In this document: positions 46,967 through 57,879 of the stretch, in pieces
Numbering within the stretch: the first letter of the stretch is position 1
Layout: each line of letters opens with the position of its first letter
Assembly: GCA_008477525.1 (NCBI GenBank)
Contig: SPDT01000005.1
Coordinates: 4,340,001-4,404,000, forward strand
Reading direction: 5' to 3'
Origin: Hypomyces perniciosus
Lineage: Eukaryota > Ascomycota > Sordariomycetes > Hypocreales > Hypocreaceae
DNA: 64,000 bases
The notes under the pieces: model-generated
Seen by the model: only the letters and a program-made list of their open reading frames with translations
Databases searched by the model: none
What the model was told of the DNA's origin: nothing
Program-made: the position numbers and the translations under genes

Positions 46967-48513
46967 ATGCGCGATCCTGCTGAAGTTATTACCCCGGACG
47001 AGGTGAGCTTATCTCCCACTGGATCTGGTTTGTTTGTACAGGGGAATTCATACCGAATTTCGGGTCCTTGACATCAATCGAGATGGAACCACATGCTTCT
47101 AGCTACTAACATGAGTCCATAGTCGGCGTTGCACCCGGACGACGATGCGGTGCGTAATCTGGCGCTTCCTTCGCAGAAAAAATTTCTGATCATTCCTCCA
47201 CTTAGTTGACCAGCGATGCCGACAGCGTTGCGTCGTCATTGACGTCTATAAGTTCGTCTGTGATTCATGGTACTATTGGAGAAGGGCAACGCACCTACGC
47301 AGTGTACGGCAAAGAAGGTGAGAATACGGCTTTCGCCCTCGAGGGTCATTTCGTACACGACTAACTCCCGTCATCTCAGAGTATGGCTTGCCTATGGATG
47401 AACAGGAGATGCAACGCATGGATGTGTGCCATGCAAAGTACTACGCTCTGCTCGAGAAGAACTATTTTCTGGCACCCATTGACGAAAATCCGCAGAGAAT
47501 CTTAGACTTGGGATGCGGATCTGGTAAGTTTACCACAACATCACTCATTATTGCGACTTGCATTCTCATGTGTACGTACGCGATCAGGCATTTGGTCCAT
47601 CGATATTGCGGATGAATTCCCTAGTGCAGAGGTATGAGCACATTCCACTAAGTTGTTTATGTAAAACAGCAAGGAGCTGACGATGAGGAGATCATCGGCG
47701 TTGATATTGCCCCTACTCAGCCTCAGTGGTTAGCTCAGAATCCCCCAAGCAGATGCAAATGCACATATGCTCACCTCTCCTTTAGGGTGCCACCGAACTG
47801 CCGTTTCGAGCTCGATGATATAGAGCAACCTTGGACCTGGAAAGAAGGCACTGCCGACTTCATATTCGCCCGGGACCTGCTTCTTGCTATTCGTGACTTT
47901 CCAATCCTCATTAACCAATGCTACAGGTAGCCGGCCCTCACCATTTTACCTATTTCAATCTGACATGGAACACAACAGACATCTCAAACCTGGAGGCTGG
48001 GTCGAATTTCAATGTGTCACCGGAGTACTTCGGTGTGATGATGGATCCGTACCTAAGGACAGCAACATTCAGAAAATGGCGGATAACCTGAAATTATCTT
48101 CCGATAACTTTGGAACACCAATAGACGACCCGACGCGATGGAAAAATTGGTTCGAAGAAGGCGGCTTTGAGTGCGTAACTGAGAAAGTGTTCAAGATGCC
48201 CTTAAGCCCATGGCCTCGTGATAAGCGTCTGAAGTTGGTCGGGGCGTGGGAGCAACACAATCTGCTGAACAACCTGGATGGCATGCTGATGAGGCTATAT
48301 TCGAAAGGCTTGGGCTGGAGCGAGGATGAAATACGCGTCTTTCTTGCATTGGTGAGGAAGGATCTCCGAAATCTAGCCATTCATTCATATTGGCCATTGT
48401 GAGTAACCCACTCTGAAAATGGCAATCAAATTGGAACGCCGATTGCTATCAGGAATATACTGACAATCACTAGTTACACAGTATACGCAAGAAAGCCGCT
48501 CTCGAGCGCATAG
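46967..48513 (+). CDS. LaeA-like SAM-dependent methyltransferase
   Basis: Nine exons: 46967-47002, 47123-47149, 47206-47317, 47380-47523, 47588-47631, 47691-47728, 47786-47926, 47979-48398, 48474-48513. The joined frame is 1002 nt, 333 residues. Exon 6 acceptor is chosen as GAGGAG|ATC with a CTGAC branch; one codon of uncertainty remains. The Rossmann core shows RILDLGCGSGIWSIDIADEF (motif I), IIGVDIAPTQPQWVPPNC, then DDIEQPWTW and LKPGGWVEFQ, the order seen in the LaeA/UMTA-type family. The N terminus (MRDPAEVITPDE, Asp/Ser-rich) is probably unstructured. The end VYARKP is typical of the family. It may be a global or pathway-level regulator or a small-molecule methyltransferase; the family does not decide. 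No break was found. Confidence 0.9.
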
Positions 48514-48846
48514 AAAAGATGTCTTGGTATATCATGGACCGTCCTGCGATTATATTTGGTGAGCCTTTCATGTACGCTTAAGCTACTAGTTCAGCGCAAG
48601 GTAGATTATAAGTTTCCTATTTCCTCAACGGTGATATCGGAGCAACTCACTGCGCTGAAAATACGAAAACAGTCGTCGGGTTTAGGGCCGTCGCTTTCTA
48701 AATACGTGGGGTTTCCACGTCGATCGTCGGCAGTCAATATACAGACGACCAAGTGAAGAATAAAAATTCATATCCTTGTCCACTTGACAAGTCTCAGGTC
48801 CTGTCTATCTTGGTAGACACGGGAAGAATGTCTAGTCTATGTAGCC
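48514..48846. other. Convergent intergenic region
   Basis: 333 bp between the LaeA-like gene and the chitinase pseudogene. Nothing recognised. Confidence 0.5.
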
Positions 48847-50221
48847 TTAACAGCCACCGCAAGACCTATTCTCTTCATATTTCCTAACACCAGCCTGCAT
48901 AGCCGCGAAATGGGTCCAGTCATGGCTATCCAGAGCCAGAGCCCATGCCATGGCACCTCCAAGACATTTGGGTCCCACAATCTCTCTGAATTTGCGGGCG
49001 GTGAATTCAGGGGTGTCCCAAGTCCAGTAAACCTTGGTGTCAGGGTCCCAGTACCACTCACCACCGAGCTCCTCGTCCGCCTTACCGTTTTCCATAGCGT
49101 GCTGCAGAGCACCACCCCAAGTGGAAGCCTCAAAGGTGACAGCCCCAGATAGGCCAGTGTCACTGCCATCGGAATTGTCTAGAACAGCAGTAGAGCAGCC
49201 TGTAGGGGTAGTGCACACCACACCCTCTGCAGTGGTAAATCACTTAGCATAAAAGCCGAAACCAAGGACCATCTTCCCTAGGGTCATTCCTCTTTCGATG
49301 TAGATATTCACAGTATTAAGGGATCCCGCAACGGAGCTGTGATGGGCTGTCACGTTCATCCGACGGTTCATGAGGTCGTATGTCATAACCTTTTGGCAAA
49401 ATATTAGCATAGATGCTCTGGTCTTCATCGATGCCATGAGTACTCACATTGACAAAGTCTACTATCCTGTCAATTTTGGGCACCTGCTCGGCTGTGAATG
49501 CCATCATATCCTCCTCACGCCCGGGAACAGCAATGGAGAGTTCCCTTGGCTCCGATGGCAGCCTTGATCTCTGCCAGGAGCAGCGGGAATGTCTCGATCT
49601 CGCTGACCTTCTCAGAGTTGGGGATTTGTCTGTAGTCCTGACCATTACCACCAGGGTACTCCCAGTCGATATCTGTCGGAATATCTGTCAGCATTGGCCA
49701 GCAAGCAGAAAAGTGTGTATAGGTGTATGTATATAAGCAAAAAGAACTCTTCACTCACCAACACAGTCGTAGCCCAATTGATGCAGAGTAGTAGCAACAT
49801 TCTGAGCGTACTGCTTGCGGGTGCTGTCGGTGGCGACACCAGCACTAAAACCAGATGTGTCTCCCCATCCACCGATCGCCAGGCAAATCTTGGTGTCCTC
49901 ATCAAACAAGGCTCGGATTTGATCCAGAGGCATGAATGGCGTGTATGAGGTTCCATTGTTGAAGATTGTGCTGCTGGCAAAGGATGTCATGACATGGGTC
50001 ACGCCCGCAGTCACAGTCTTGTTGGGTAGGTAATGATACGGTGTGCCATTTATTTACAGGAAAATTAGCAATCCACAACCATTAGTACTGGACAGCGGTT
50101 ATTTGTAACGCTGTGAGGGCGAGAGGACTTACTGGTCAAAGTACATGACAAACCGTGGCGAGGGTATGCCAAGATGGATGGCAGCAGAAGCCGCCACGGT
50201 TCCAAGAGTCGAGGCTCGCAT
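48847..50221 (-). pseudogene. GH18 chitinase, inactivated
   Basis: Minus strand. It starts MRASTLGTVAASAAIHLGIP and then shows the family marks VMYFDQ, ICLAIGGWGDTSGFS, DIDWEYPGG (the DxxDxDxE catalytic segment, joined across an 80-90 nt intron), VMTYDLMNRR and a C-terminal WALALDSHDW. Lesions: an extra G in the CCC run at 49543-49545 (plus strand) shifts the frame between AAIGAK and ELSIAVPGREEDMM. TGA at 49240-49242 replaces the Trp expected in FYAKxFTT, a single C-to-T/G-to-A change. For the first intron (donor 50132) no AG is found before the expected YHYLPNKTV exon. A GTGAGT...AAAAG intron after FVN is intact. The enzyme would have cut chitin in the wall or outside the cell. The catalytic residues are unchanged, so inactivation looks recent. 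Confidence 0.88.
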
Positions 50222-52170
50222 TATAGACACTACAGATTAACAACCGAAAGCGAGAATGACAGGCGAAGAAGTCAATTGTGATGAGGACAGAAGCTTATCA
50301 GCAAGTCGCCTGGAAATGGGGCTAACTTTAATACTGCTACAGAGTACAGAGTATGGAACTTATTGTGGTTTGTGTAGAGATTCCGGCAGTGGATGGATGT
50401 CAGACCCAAGGAGCATACTATAGTAATACTCCGCAAGCTCTTGTTGGTTTGTAAAGGTTGCATTGCAACTTTATTCCCTATAGTCAGATCGAAATTACCG
50501 TCACATTCAAGTGGGCCTGGTTGTGGTCTATCGCTGACCATGGGAGGCGGTTCCTGGTAGCGCTGATTCAACGTCAGCTACCGGTCGAAACAGTGAGACA
50601 CGCCACAGGGATTGAAATGCTTATCCTGCTATTCGTAAGCAGATGCGACTCAGGCATGGCAACTTGATTGACACAAGATCAGCATGACCCTTACGGTTCC
50701 GTTGAGCATAGCGACTACTCGGTAGTTTGCCTCTATAGGCTCACAAGGAGGAGCCTATTGGACTTATGATAACCGATCATGTTTCTTCACTTCTTAATGC
50801 TTGCAGGGCGTATGTATTCTGCAAAATGCCAGTAGTTTGAAGCAAGTGCACCATTACAACTATTCATAGATACTGCATACGAGTAATACATTGAAATGCT
50901 GATGTTGGAGGGACCTCGGTCAGTTGAAGAGTCTCACCACACTCCCGGGGTAGTGATCTACAGAGGAACATACGAGTATAAAGAAACGCCCGCAGCCCCC
51001 GGTCAACATTCTACTGTCCAAGCACCTTACGAGTATGTACTCCGTAGGGGGAGAGTCATCTTTAGTCCAGCCGCGTTGAATGCGGGTATTGGATTCGGTT
51101 CGCTGACATTGTAGGCGGGACAGGCTTATTCCTATGAGTAAATGAGGGCAATATTTCGGCTTCGCCACCCAGCTGGCTACTCGTGCTCCGGAACAAGAGA
51201 AGTGATTTAATGACAGCGTTTAAAGTCTCTCGCCTCGGTATCCAATCCTTCCAGTCATATCGATCATCGCGTCGCCCCTCTACGAGTATGAGTACTCGTA
51301 GTAATCCGCTTTGAAATGGTGCCCTAACAATAGGTCCTACCCGGCCGAACATTCCGTGATACGGGAGGTCAAAGCCTGGCTTTTGCTTCGACGCAAGAGC
51401 CAAATGGGACACTCTCCCGATATCCCGGTCTCCATACTGCCTATTCCGTATTCGTACTACTTCCCACTCCCAGCGAGTTCCTGTCTTGTGGCTTACAGGG
51501 ATTTTCCCCAAGCAGCCGTCCTGCCACATCTCCGACCATTCCGGGGAAAGCAACCATAGCTCATCTCATGTCACTCGTAACGGCGTCTTGGCAGCACAAA
51601 AAGGGGTTCAAATTTTAATGAATTCATTCCTGATTTGGTTTCCCAGCAACCAACAAACAAACCCTCCGCTACCCATATTAAACATTAGCGCCCGTTCCAA
51701 GCATCCCATTAATGTACAAAACTCATGCGGTTTAAACTTTGTGGCACAAGCTCACGATGCAATCAAGCTTTTTTCTACTTCTATCGGCAAGCGGGCTCTC
51801 GAGCTCGGATATTTTCCCCCTTAATTGTAAACCCTTAATCAACCCTTAAGCTCGATGGTTAAGACGTGACTACAACTGCCATAGCGTCTGCCAATTCTTC
51901 TTCCATGATACCCTTGAAACCAGGCATCCACTCATTCCACGGGATGTACTCCGTACGGAGTACGGAATATTCAATGCCAATAACCGATTTTGGTAAGCCC
52001 AGCTTGTGCTGTACTGAGCCATGGTATCCACGAGGCATCATCCTACTACGTACTTGCCGAACATTGCCGCACGAGGCCCCTGAAGACTCTGCAGCAGCAA
52101 GCTTTCCCATTGATCTCAATTGTGCACATGTACGGAATACTCGTACGAGTAAAATCGCTCAGTCGCTAAT
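50222..52170. other. Region without recognised gene
   Basis: Almost 2 kb. A minus-strand open frame at 51062-51553 (163 codons, Trp- and Arg-rich) is the longest but shows no domain and no codon pattern like its neighbours; I treat it as doubtful. Several TACGAGTA, TACTCCGTA and related words lie between 50880 and 52150. Confidence 0.45.
51946..51963. repeat. 18-bp perfect palindrome GTACTCCGTACGGAGTAC
   Basis: The dispersed word TACTCCGTA meets its own complement here, giving a perfect palindrome. Could be a dimeric protein-binding site or a chance joining of a common repeat word. Confidence 0.9.
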
Positions 52171-53421
52171 CTATGGAATTACCCGACACTCGAGTTGTTG
52201 TTGTAGCCAATCCTTCCAGCCTTGGTTGTTGAGAATTGATCTCACTCTGGCTTCAAGCCACTCCGTATTGCCCCAGAATCCCCAAGAGGCCTGAAACCGA
52301 CACCAGTCAACAAGTGCCGCCTCCCAATGCCGATAAAATACATCCCACTCATAATACAGGGTATTGTTCTCCGGTTTATTGTCTAGGAGAATCGTTCGGT
52401 ACTGCTTAAGCAGGTTCCTTTCGCCTTCATCCATCGCGAGTTCGTATGGTATTGTGTTATGGCTAGTAAGCATGTCCATGGGAACAGAACAAGTGAACAG
52501 CTTTGCTAGGTCGCAAACGCCCAGTCCAATCCCCGCATACTGAAAGTCAAAGAAAGCCACCTTATCACCAGCGTCTGTGGAGAACAGGTTTTCTGACTTG
52601 ACGTCTCCGTGGATATACGTTTCGAATGGTCTGCCGGTTGGGGTGAGGAAATCCGCGACCATTTCAGAAATGGACGACGAGCCTTGAACACGACTGCAAA
52701 GCGCTTCAGACCATTCCGAGTACTCGTCGTGGGCGAGGTCATTGTACTCTTTCCGCCGTGTCGCTAGATAGGTGTATCCTCCGTTCAACCAAAGACTCCT
52801 TCTGATTGAGTGAGAATCAAGCTGTCTCCACTTTGCTTCATCAAGCGGTGGCAGAAGGAAGCTGTCTAGGTTTTTGGGCAGGAATTCCCAAGAGCTGCTG
52901 TGAAACTTGGCCAGCCATTCTAGAGCGGCATAAGTCTGAGATGGAGAGAGGACCGATCTCTTCTCACCTGCGACAGGGAATTCCAAGCGCAAATCAGTCA
53001 TTATTGTGGCTATCAGATCCTGTATCCCGTCTGCAATGGCCTTTTCTCGCATGCTTCGTGTCGATGCCAGGCATTTTGTCACTGCCACATCATCGTTCAG
53101 CCGAGGCGCAATCTCGTCATAAAAATATTGCTCGACTTCGTAGCTAAACATCTTGCGAAGATGGCCTTCATCGCCAGTACGAGCTGGAGGTGAGATGAGT
53201 TTCAGGATCAGGTGGCACGTGCCGTCTGAGCCATCTTTATGGTCCTTGTAAAGGCGATGCCATGGAGCTGCGACATTGTCACTGACTGGTCGGGCTTTGA
53301 TGGCGCAGATATGGCCGTAGCCCGCCCATAGAGCCTGAAGCTCAGTGCAAGAAATGAGCTCAAGGCCAATCCAAGAGAGCATAATCTTGGCGACGCGCCT
53401 GGGTTCCACTGAGGAGGCCAT
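52171..53421 (-). CDS. Aminoglycoside phosphotransferase (APH)/choline-kinase-like protein
   Basis: Single-exon gene of 416 residues from the Met of MASSVEPRRVAKIMLSWIG. The frame extends upstream to Met at 53484 or 53616, but those residues look like leader sequence. The kinase core shows LILKLISPP (ATP-binding Lys strand), an Arg/Glu-rich helix, AALEWLAKFHSSSWEF typical of APH and EcKinase-like proteins, the catalytic loop YIHGDVKSENLF and the metal site VAFFDFQYAGIGLGVCDLAK. The C-terminal helices contain YRHWEAALVDWCRFQASWGF. It is probably a cytosolic small-molecule kinase. All catalytic residues are present. The lack of introns and breaks contrasts with the chitinase relic next to it. 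Confidence 0.85.
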   Translation of the reverse strand: MASSVEPRRVAKIMLSWIGLELISCTELQALWAGYGHICAIKARPVSDNVAAPWHRLYKDHKDGSDGTCHLILKLISPPARTGDEGHLRKMFSYEVEQYFYDEIAPRLNDDVAVTKCLASTRSMREKAIADGIQDLIATIMTDLRLEFPVAGEKRSVLSPSQTYAALEWLAKFHSSSWEFLPKNLDSFLLPPLDEAKWRQLDSHSIRRSLWLNGGYTYLATRRKEYNDLAHDEYSEWSEALCSRVQGSSSISEMVADFLTPTGRPFETYIHGDVKSENLFSTDAGDKVAFFDFQYAGIGLGVCDLAKLFTCSVPMDMLTSHNTIPYELAMDEGERNLLKQYRTILLDNKPENNTLYYEWDVFYRHWEAALVDWCRFQASWGFWGNTEWLEARVRSILNNQGWKDWLQQQLECRVIP

Positions 53422-53899
53422 GATTGCTGATGAAGGCAGTTTGCTGGGCAAAGAAAAGCTCCTAGATAGAAAATTGGGCATGAAATGCAATTGGGTAGAG
53501 TGGGTCCGCTCAATAAACAGACCGTGTAATAATAATAGTACGAAGCAGTCTTCCAGGACTAAGATAGAAGGCTCGCCCGCACTCCAAGATGGGAGAACTT
53601 GCTCTTCTGCCTTCATCGCAAACTTATCTCAACTATCGCAATCTTCCAAGCCGACACTCAAGCAGAGATCTCTTTTCGCCGCAAGACAAGACGCCAGCTA
53701 TGATAACGTTTAGGGGTGGTATTATTAACATCAATAAAACGAAAACAAACACGAGAAAATGATCATCTTGAACTAAGATGCTGTGTATGATGTGCCCAAG
53801 ACTTCTCATCATCATCATCATATGTCTGGTGACTGTCCCTTGTGAGGGAGATAACACAGATTCACCAATGAACACCAAGGCGGTCCTTTTTAAGCCTAC

Positions 53900-54300
53900 T
53901 TTTTTTTTTTTTTTTGCTCCAACGCCTTAACCCCGATATGGCCGGGCATTCAGACAGCGTTACAGGTATTTTAAAAAACATTGCCATCTTTCAGCATTAA
54001 AATAGCAAGTTAAAAGCTTATAGAAACATTAAACAATAGTATTTTACTATAAAGAAATATTAATAGCTATATTAATTTAAATATGTAATTATAATATAAA
54101 TAAATTTATTATATTTTGATTTTTAATTTTTAGTAAATAAATATAGTAATAGCTAGCTAATAAATATTATAGTAGTATTACTAAATAAATAGAAATTAAA
54201 TGAAATGTCTTAGTTAAAGTGAATTTAGGCACCGCCTGAATTTATTTAGACGAAAAACAGTAGAATTCTCGTTTTTTTTTAACAATTTTCTTAGCAACTA
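53900..54300. other. AT-rich island, probable RIP-mutated transposon remnant
   Basis: A T-run of 19 (53901-53919 region) is followed by normal sequence and then about 280 bp almost free of G and C (53970-54220). Composition equals that of the large retrotransposon blocks. No terminal repeat or coding relic identified. Confidence 0.5.
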
Positions 54301-54593
54301 TTCCTCTTGCAGGCATTTTGGCGATACTGCAAGTCCCCTGCTAGCTCGATATATTGTTTACAGGGGAGGACAGTCACTTCTTACTTTTATACTGCAGATC
54401 CCTACTAATTTAAGTATAGCCTGTCTTTTATAAAAAATTCAGGCGTTAGGGATCAGAGCCTTAATAGATTATGCCAGCTTTTCTTTGACCTAGTTGGCGC
54501 TAATGGCTTCATTCCAGCTATGGTGCAAAACAGTGAGCTGGGTGAAGAGGGCCGTCATTTTTGAGGATTTTGCGACCTCCGCCAATTGGGTTC

Positions 54594-54630
54594 TCCCAGT
54601 CAGGCTTTCCCAGTCAGGCTCTCCCAGTCA
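54594..54630 (+). repeat. 14-bp tandem repeat, 2.6 units
   Basis: Unit TCCCAGTCAGGCTT, then TCCCAGTCAGGCTC, then TCCCAGTCA. Lies upstream of the second Zn2Cys6 gene in otherwise empty sequence (54300-55506). Confidence 0.9.
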
Positions 54631-55506
54631 ATTTATCTTTTTTTTTTTTAATACAAGCCTTGATAAATTTTCATGGGAGTTGTATAAAACTTCATGGGGC
54701 CTTAGTCGTGATGCTTCGACTATGACGTTGCGAAGCTAGGGTGGCAATGTTTGTGGCGGGGACACTCGACGTCTAACGCCATCGTTACACGCGCCAGGCA
54801 TTTCTCGGCACGTCGAAGGGGTTCTTAGCGGAGTTTGCACAGACGGACCGTTATGTTAATAAGGCAGGTTTGGTGCTATCAACTAGTTGGCTTACACATG
54901 CACCCACAGCCACCACCCGTCGTTGTGGTTGATTCTTACTGACTGCGTCGTCAAAGCCACGCTCAATACACTGAATGTGTCCACCTTCGAGTGGCAGAAA
55001 GATGAGAGGGGGAAAAAACGATGAAATTGTTGAGAAGGGCGAATGTTGCCCGGTCCCATGGTAGGCACCACCATGCCTCTAGGGATTGAGATGGATTTCC
55101 ATTGCTTGAATCAGTTGGTATTCACTTGCATGGCAATGGGAAGGAAGTCTGTAGATTTCATTCAACCGTGTCCCAATCTTCAAACACGTACGGTGTGCTC
55201 CTTATCGAGAATCCGCGAGCCTTCTTGATCTTTTCCTTCGTGGCCTTTAAGCGACAGCCACCCAGCGCCTCCCATTGAAAAGGATGCTCCACCAAATACG
55301 ATTCTAATCCCGGATGTGAGCTTAAGGCAAGTAGGAAAGGTAGGGTCTCAGACTCCTTCACATGCAGCTAATTGGATTATTAAGCACCTTATTGCCGGCT
55401 GGTAATCCATTATTTATACTCCATTTGCAGCCTTTGCAAAAGGAGAAGACAAACGACATACCGATTGTCGGTCCGCGTGTGTGCTTGCCCTTCAGCGCTT
55501 GAAGGA

Positions 55507-57791
55507 ATGCCCCAGTCTCCAGAGCAGTCTCCATCTCCCGCCGCCCTTGATCCGAGCAGTGATAGGAAGCGGCGCGCCTCCAAGGCATGCTGCTGCTGCC
55601 GGACTCGCAAGGTGCGATGCGATGTTCTTCAGACTGGTCTGCCCTGTACGAAATGCCGGGTTGATGGATTCGAGTGCGTCGTCCAGGAGCGCAAGAAGAG
55701 ACGCAAGAAGAATGAGCCCAAGCAGCAGGAGTCCCCCGACGGCGAGCGGCTGAGGATAGATGCTGCAGCCAGAGCTTCATCGGCGCGCTCAATCCCTCAG
55801 CATACCATGCTTCATCAAGTCCCACATTATTCTTTCTTTCGCAACTTCGCTGCCAAAGGTCAGCAACCTTTGCTGCCTGCACAAGGTCGGGATCAGTTTG
55901 CATTAGGACTTGGTAACCCTGCCAGTTTTCTCGATGACGATGTGGAGTTTCTGAGACATAAGGGTGTTTTTGATCTCCCGCCGAAGAAGGTTATGGATGA
56001 GTTTGTGTCCCATTATTTCCAGGTCTTTCATCCATTTTTCCCCATTGTGGACAAGTACGCGTTCCTGGAGAGTTACTTCCGGAGCGATCACGAAGACATC
56101 ATCAATCGCCGTGGCCCCAGTCTCCTGCTCCTCCAAACTATTCTCTTCACGGCGAGTGCGGTACGTTCACCCAGGTCTTGGAGCCTTGGATTGCACCTTA
56201 CAATGGCTCACCAACTGTTCACAGACTGTACCTGTGAGCATCTTGCGAGAAGTTGGCTTCTCATCTCGGAAACATGGCAGAAGCGTGCTTCACCGTAGGG
56301 CACGGGTAGGTTCTCAAAAAGTCAGTTCACAAGACTGTCGCTGATATCCACAGTATCTCTATGAATTTGACTTGGAATCTGATGATGTCACGGTCATTCA
56401 ATCACTTCTCTTGATGAGCCATTATTACCCATCAATGGTTGAACAGAAGCACACATGGTTTTGGGTTTACCAGGCCATATGTCTCGCACAAGGTGCGGGC
56501 CTCCATCGTGATGCAGGCCAGGCGCCTCAACGAAGGCTGTGGGCAAGGATATGGTGGGCTTGTCTCATCAGGGACCGACTGATTACACTTGGCACTGGGC
56601 GTCCAATGCATATCAACAGTTTAGACTGCAATGTTCCCATGCTCACACCAGCTGATCTAGAAGAAGAGGGCGATAGCGAAGATGACCGCACCGTCAAAGC
56701 TATTTTCGTCGAATTTGTGCGGCTTTGCCAGTATATGGAAGGTGTCTTGTCGCTTCCGCACAGCCTGGCGGCAGCAGCAAACTCATTGCCTGAGCAGATT
56801 AACCTTTGTGAAACAACACTCCAGCACTGGCGCGATAATCTGATACCGGCGGCGAGACGGCGCGAGGAATCCGGCATCAGCTTTGAGAAACGCGATATAT
56901 GCGCTTTGTATAGGGCTGTCCTACATATGATGTACAAGTGAGTTCTACCCTGGAGTTTGAACCAGCCATTCATTAACCAACATTCCAAAAGCATTGTCAT
57001 AGTGGCTCTTCATCAGTCCCATCATGCTCTCGGCGACAGCCGCCCTGGCAGTGCGCAGCCACCACCACCAAAGGTCCAGGCCGCGGCCGAGGACTCTACT
57101 CGACTCGCTATCGAACTTGTTGATCTTGGTCTGGTCAAGTTTTGTCCGACGATATGGTTAGCCTCACTTACCCACATCTTGAATCCCATGCTTTATACTT
57201 ACCCAAAACATTGTTACCGCAATCCTTCCACCACTCATCGTTCACCTTCTCATCATGCGCTCTGCCCAAGATGATTACGGCAAGGCAACTGACACCAGTC
57301 GATTCGATAAATGCATGGTATTTTTGCATCAACTGAGCGAGATCTATTGGCACGCGAGCTTCTATCATGAATTTTTCCAGCTCGCTGCGTCAAATTCACA
57401 GAGCTTGGTGACAAACAATGGCGAACCGGATCCTCTCGTCGAATTCCTCAACGACCGTATACTACCCGGAAGGCAACTATTCAGCAAACCCTTGGAACCG
57501 CAGTCTCAGAGCACAAGTCGGGAGCGGCCACCAGCCGACGATGAGAAAGGAGACGAGCCGGATGTACAGATGGAACGAAAACCCATGAGCAGGGAAAGCC
57601 ACCGTAACGGATTGCCATCCAACGCTCACACTATACTTCCGGCTTCAACGGCCCAAACTGTTGTGGTCCATAATCCTGTCTCACCAAGACTCGACGCCAG
57701 TGATGCCATGCTACTAGATACCAGCACGCAGCCGTTTGAGAACTGGCTGGGTGATTTGGGGCATTTCCAAGTCACATTTCCATCTGCCTGA
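55507..57791 (+). CDS. Zn2Cys6 transcription factor (Fungal_trans domain)
   Basis: The ATG at 55507 gives MPQSPEQSPSPAALDPSSDR. Exons: 55507-56160, 56225-56305, 56354-56937, 56992-57156 and about 57212-57791; 687 residues if joined in frame. The Zn cluster has Cys 28, 31, 38, 47, 50 and 57 (CX2CX6CX8CX2CX6C), followed by a Lys/Arg-rich stretch. The middle homology region is clear: FHPFFPIVDKYAFLESYFRS, then FDLESDDVTVIQSLLLMSHY and LARIWWACLIRDRLI-like sequence (read RLWARIWWACLIRDRLITLG). The fourth intron has a good GTTAGC donor, but where homology expects the acceptor the sequence is AAAACAT|T, ending in AT. The downstream frame VTAILPPLIVHLLIM is well preserved. The gene converges on the dehydratase gene with 88 bp between stops and may control it. 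Related proteins include cutinase-regulator-type factors; the target is not known. Confidence 0.85.
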
Positions 57792-57879
57792 GAAAATGCC
57801 ACTGTATAGACTCATGTACAGCATCTGATTTATCTATATTGCGAGTACCTACACACCTTTGCACAAAACCATCTCACTT

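Noticed and set aside
48847..49221. Separate small gene from the C-terminal chitinase frame
   Set aside because: It is in the same frame as the part before the TGA and continues the GH18 domain, so it belongs to the chitinase pseudogene.
51062..51553. 163-codon open frame on the minus strand
   Set aside because: No recognised domain, no introns or neighbouring exon signals, odd composition, and it overlaps dispersed TACTCCGTA-type repeats. Probably chance; kept only as a remark.
53806..53821. CATCATCATCATCAT microsatellite as CRISPR-like or regulatory array
   Set aside because: Simple trinucleotide repeat without spacers; organism is a eukaryote.
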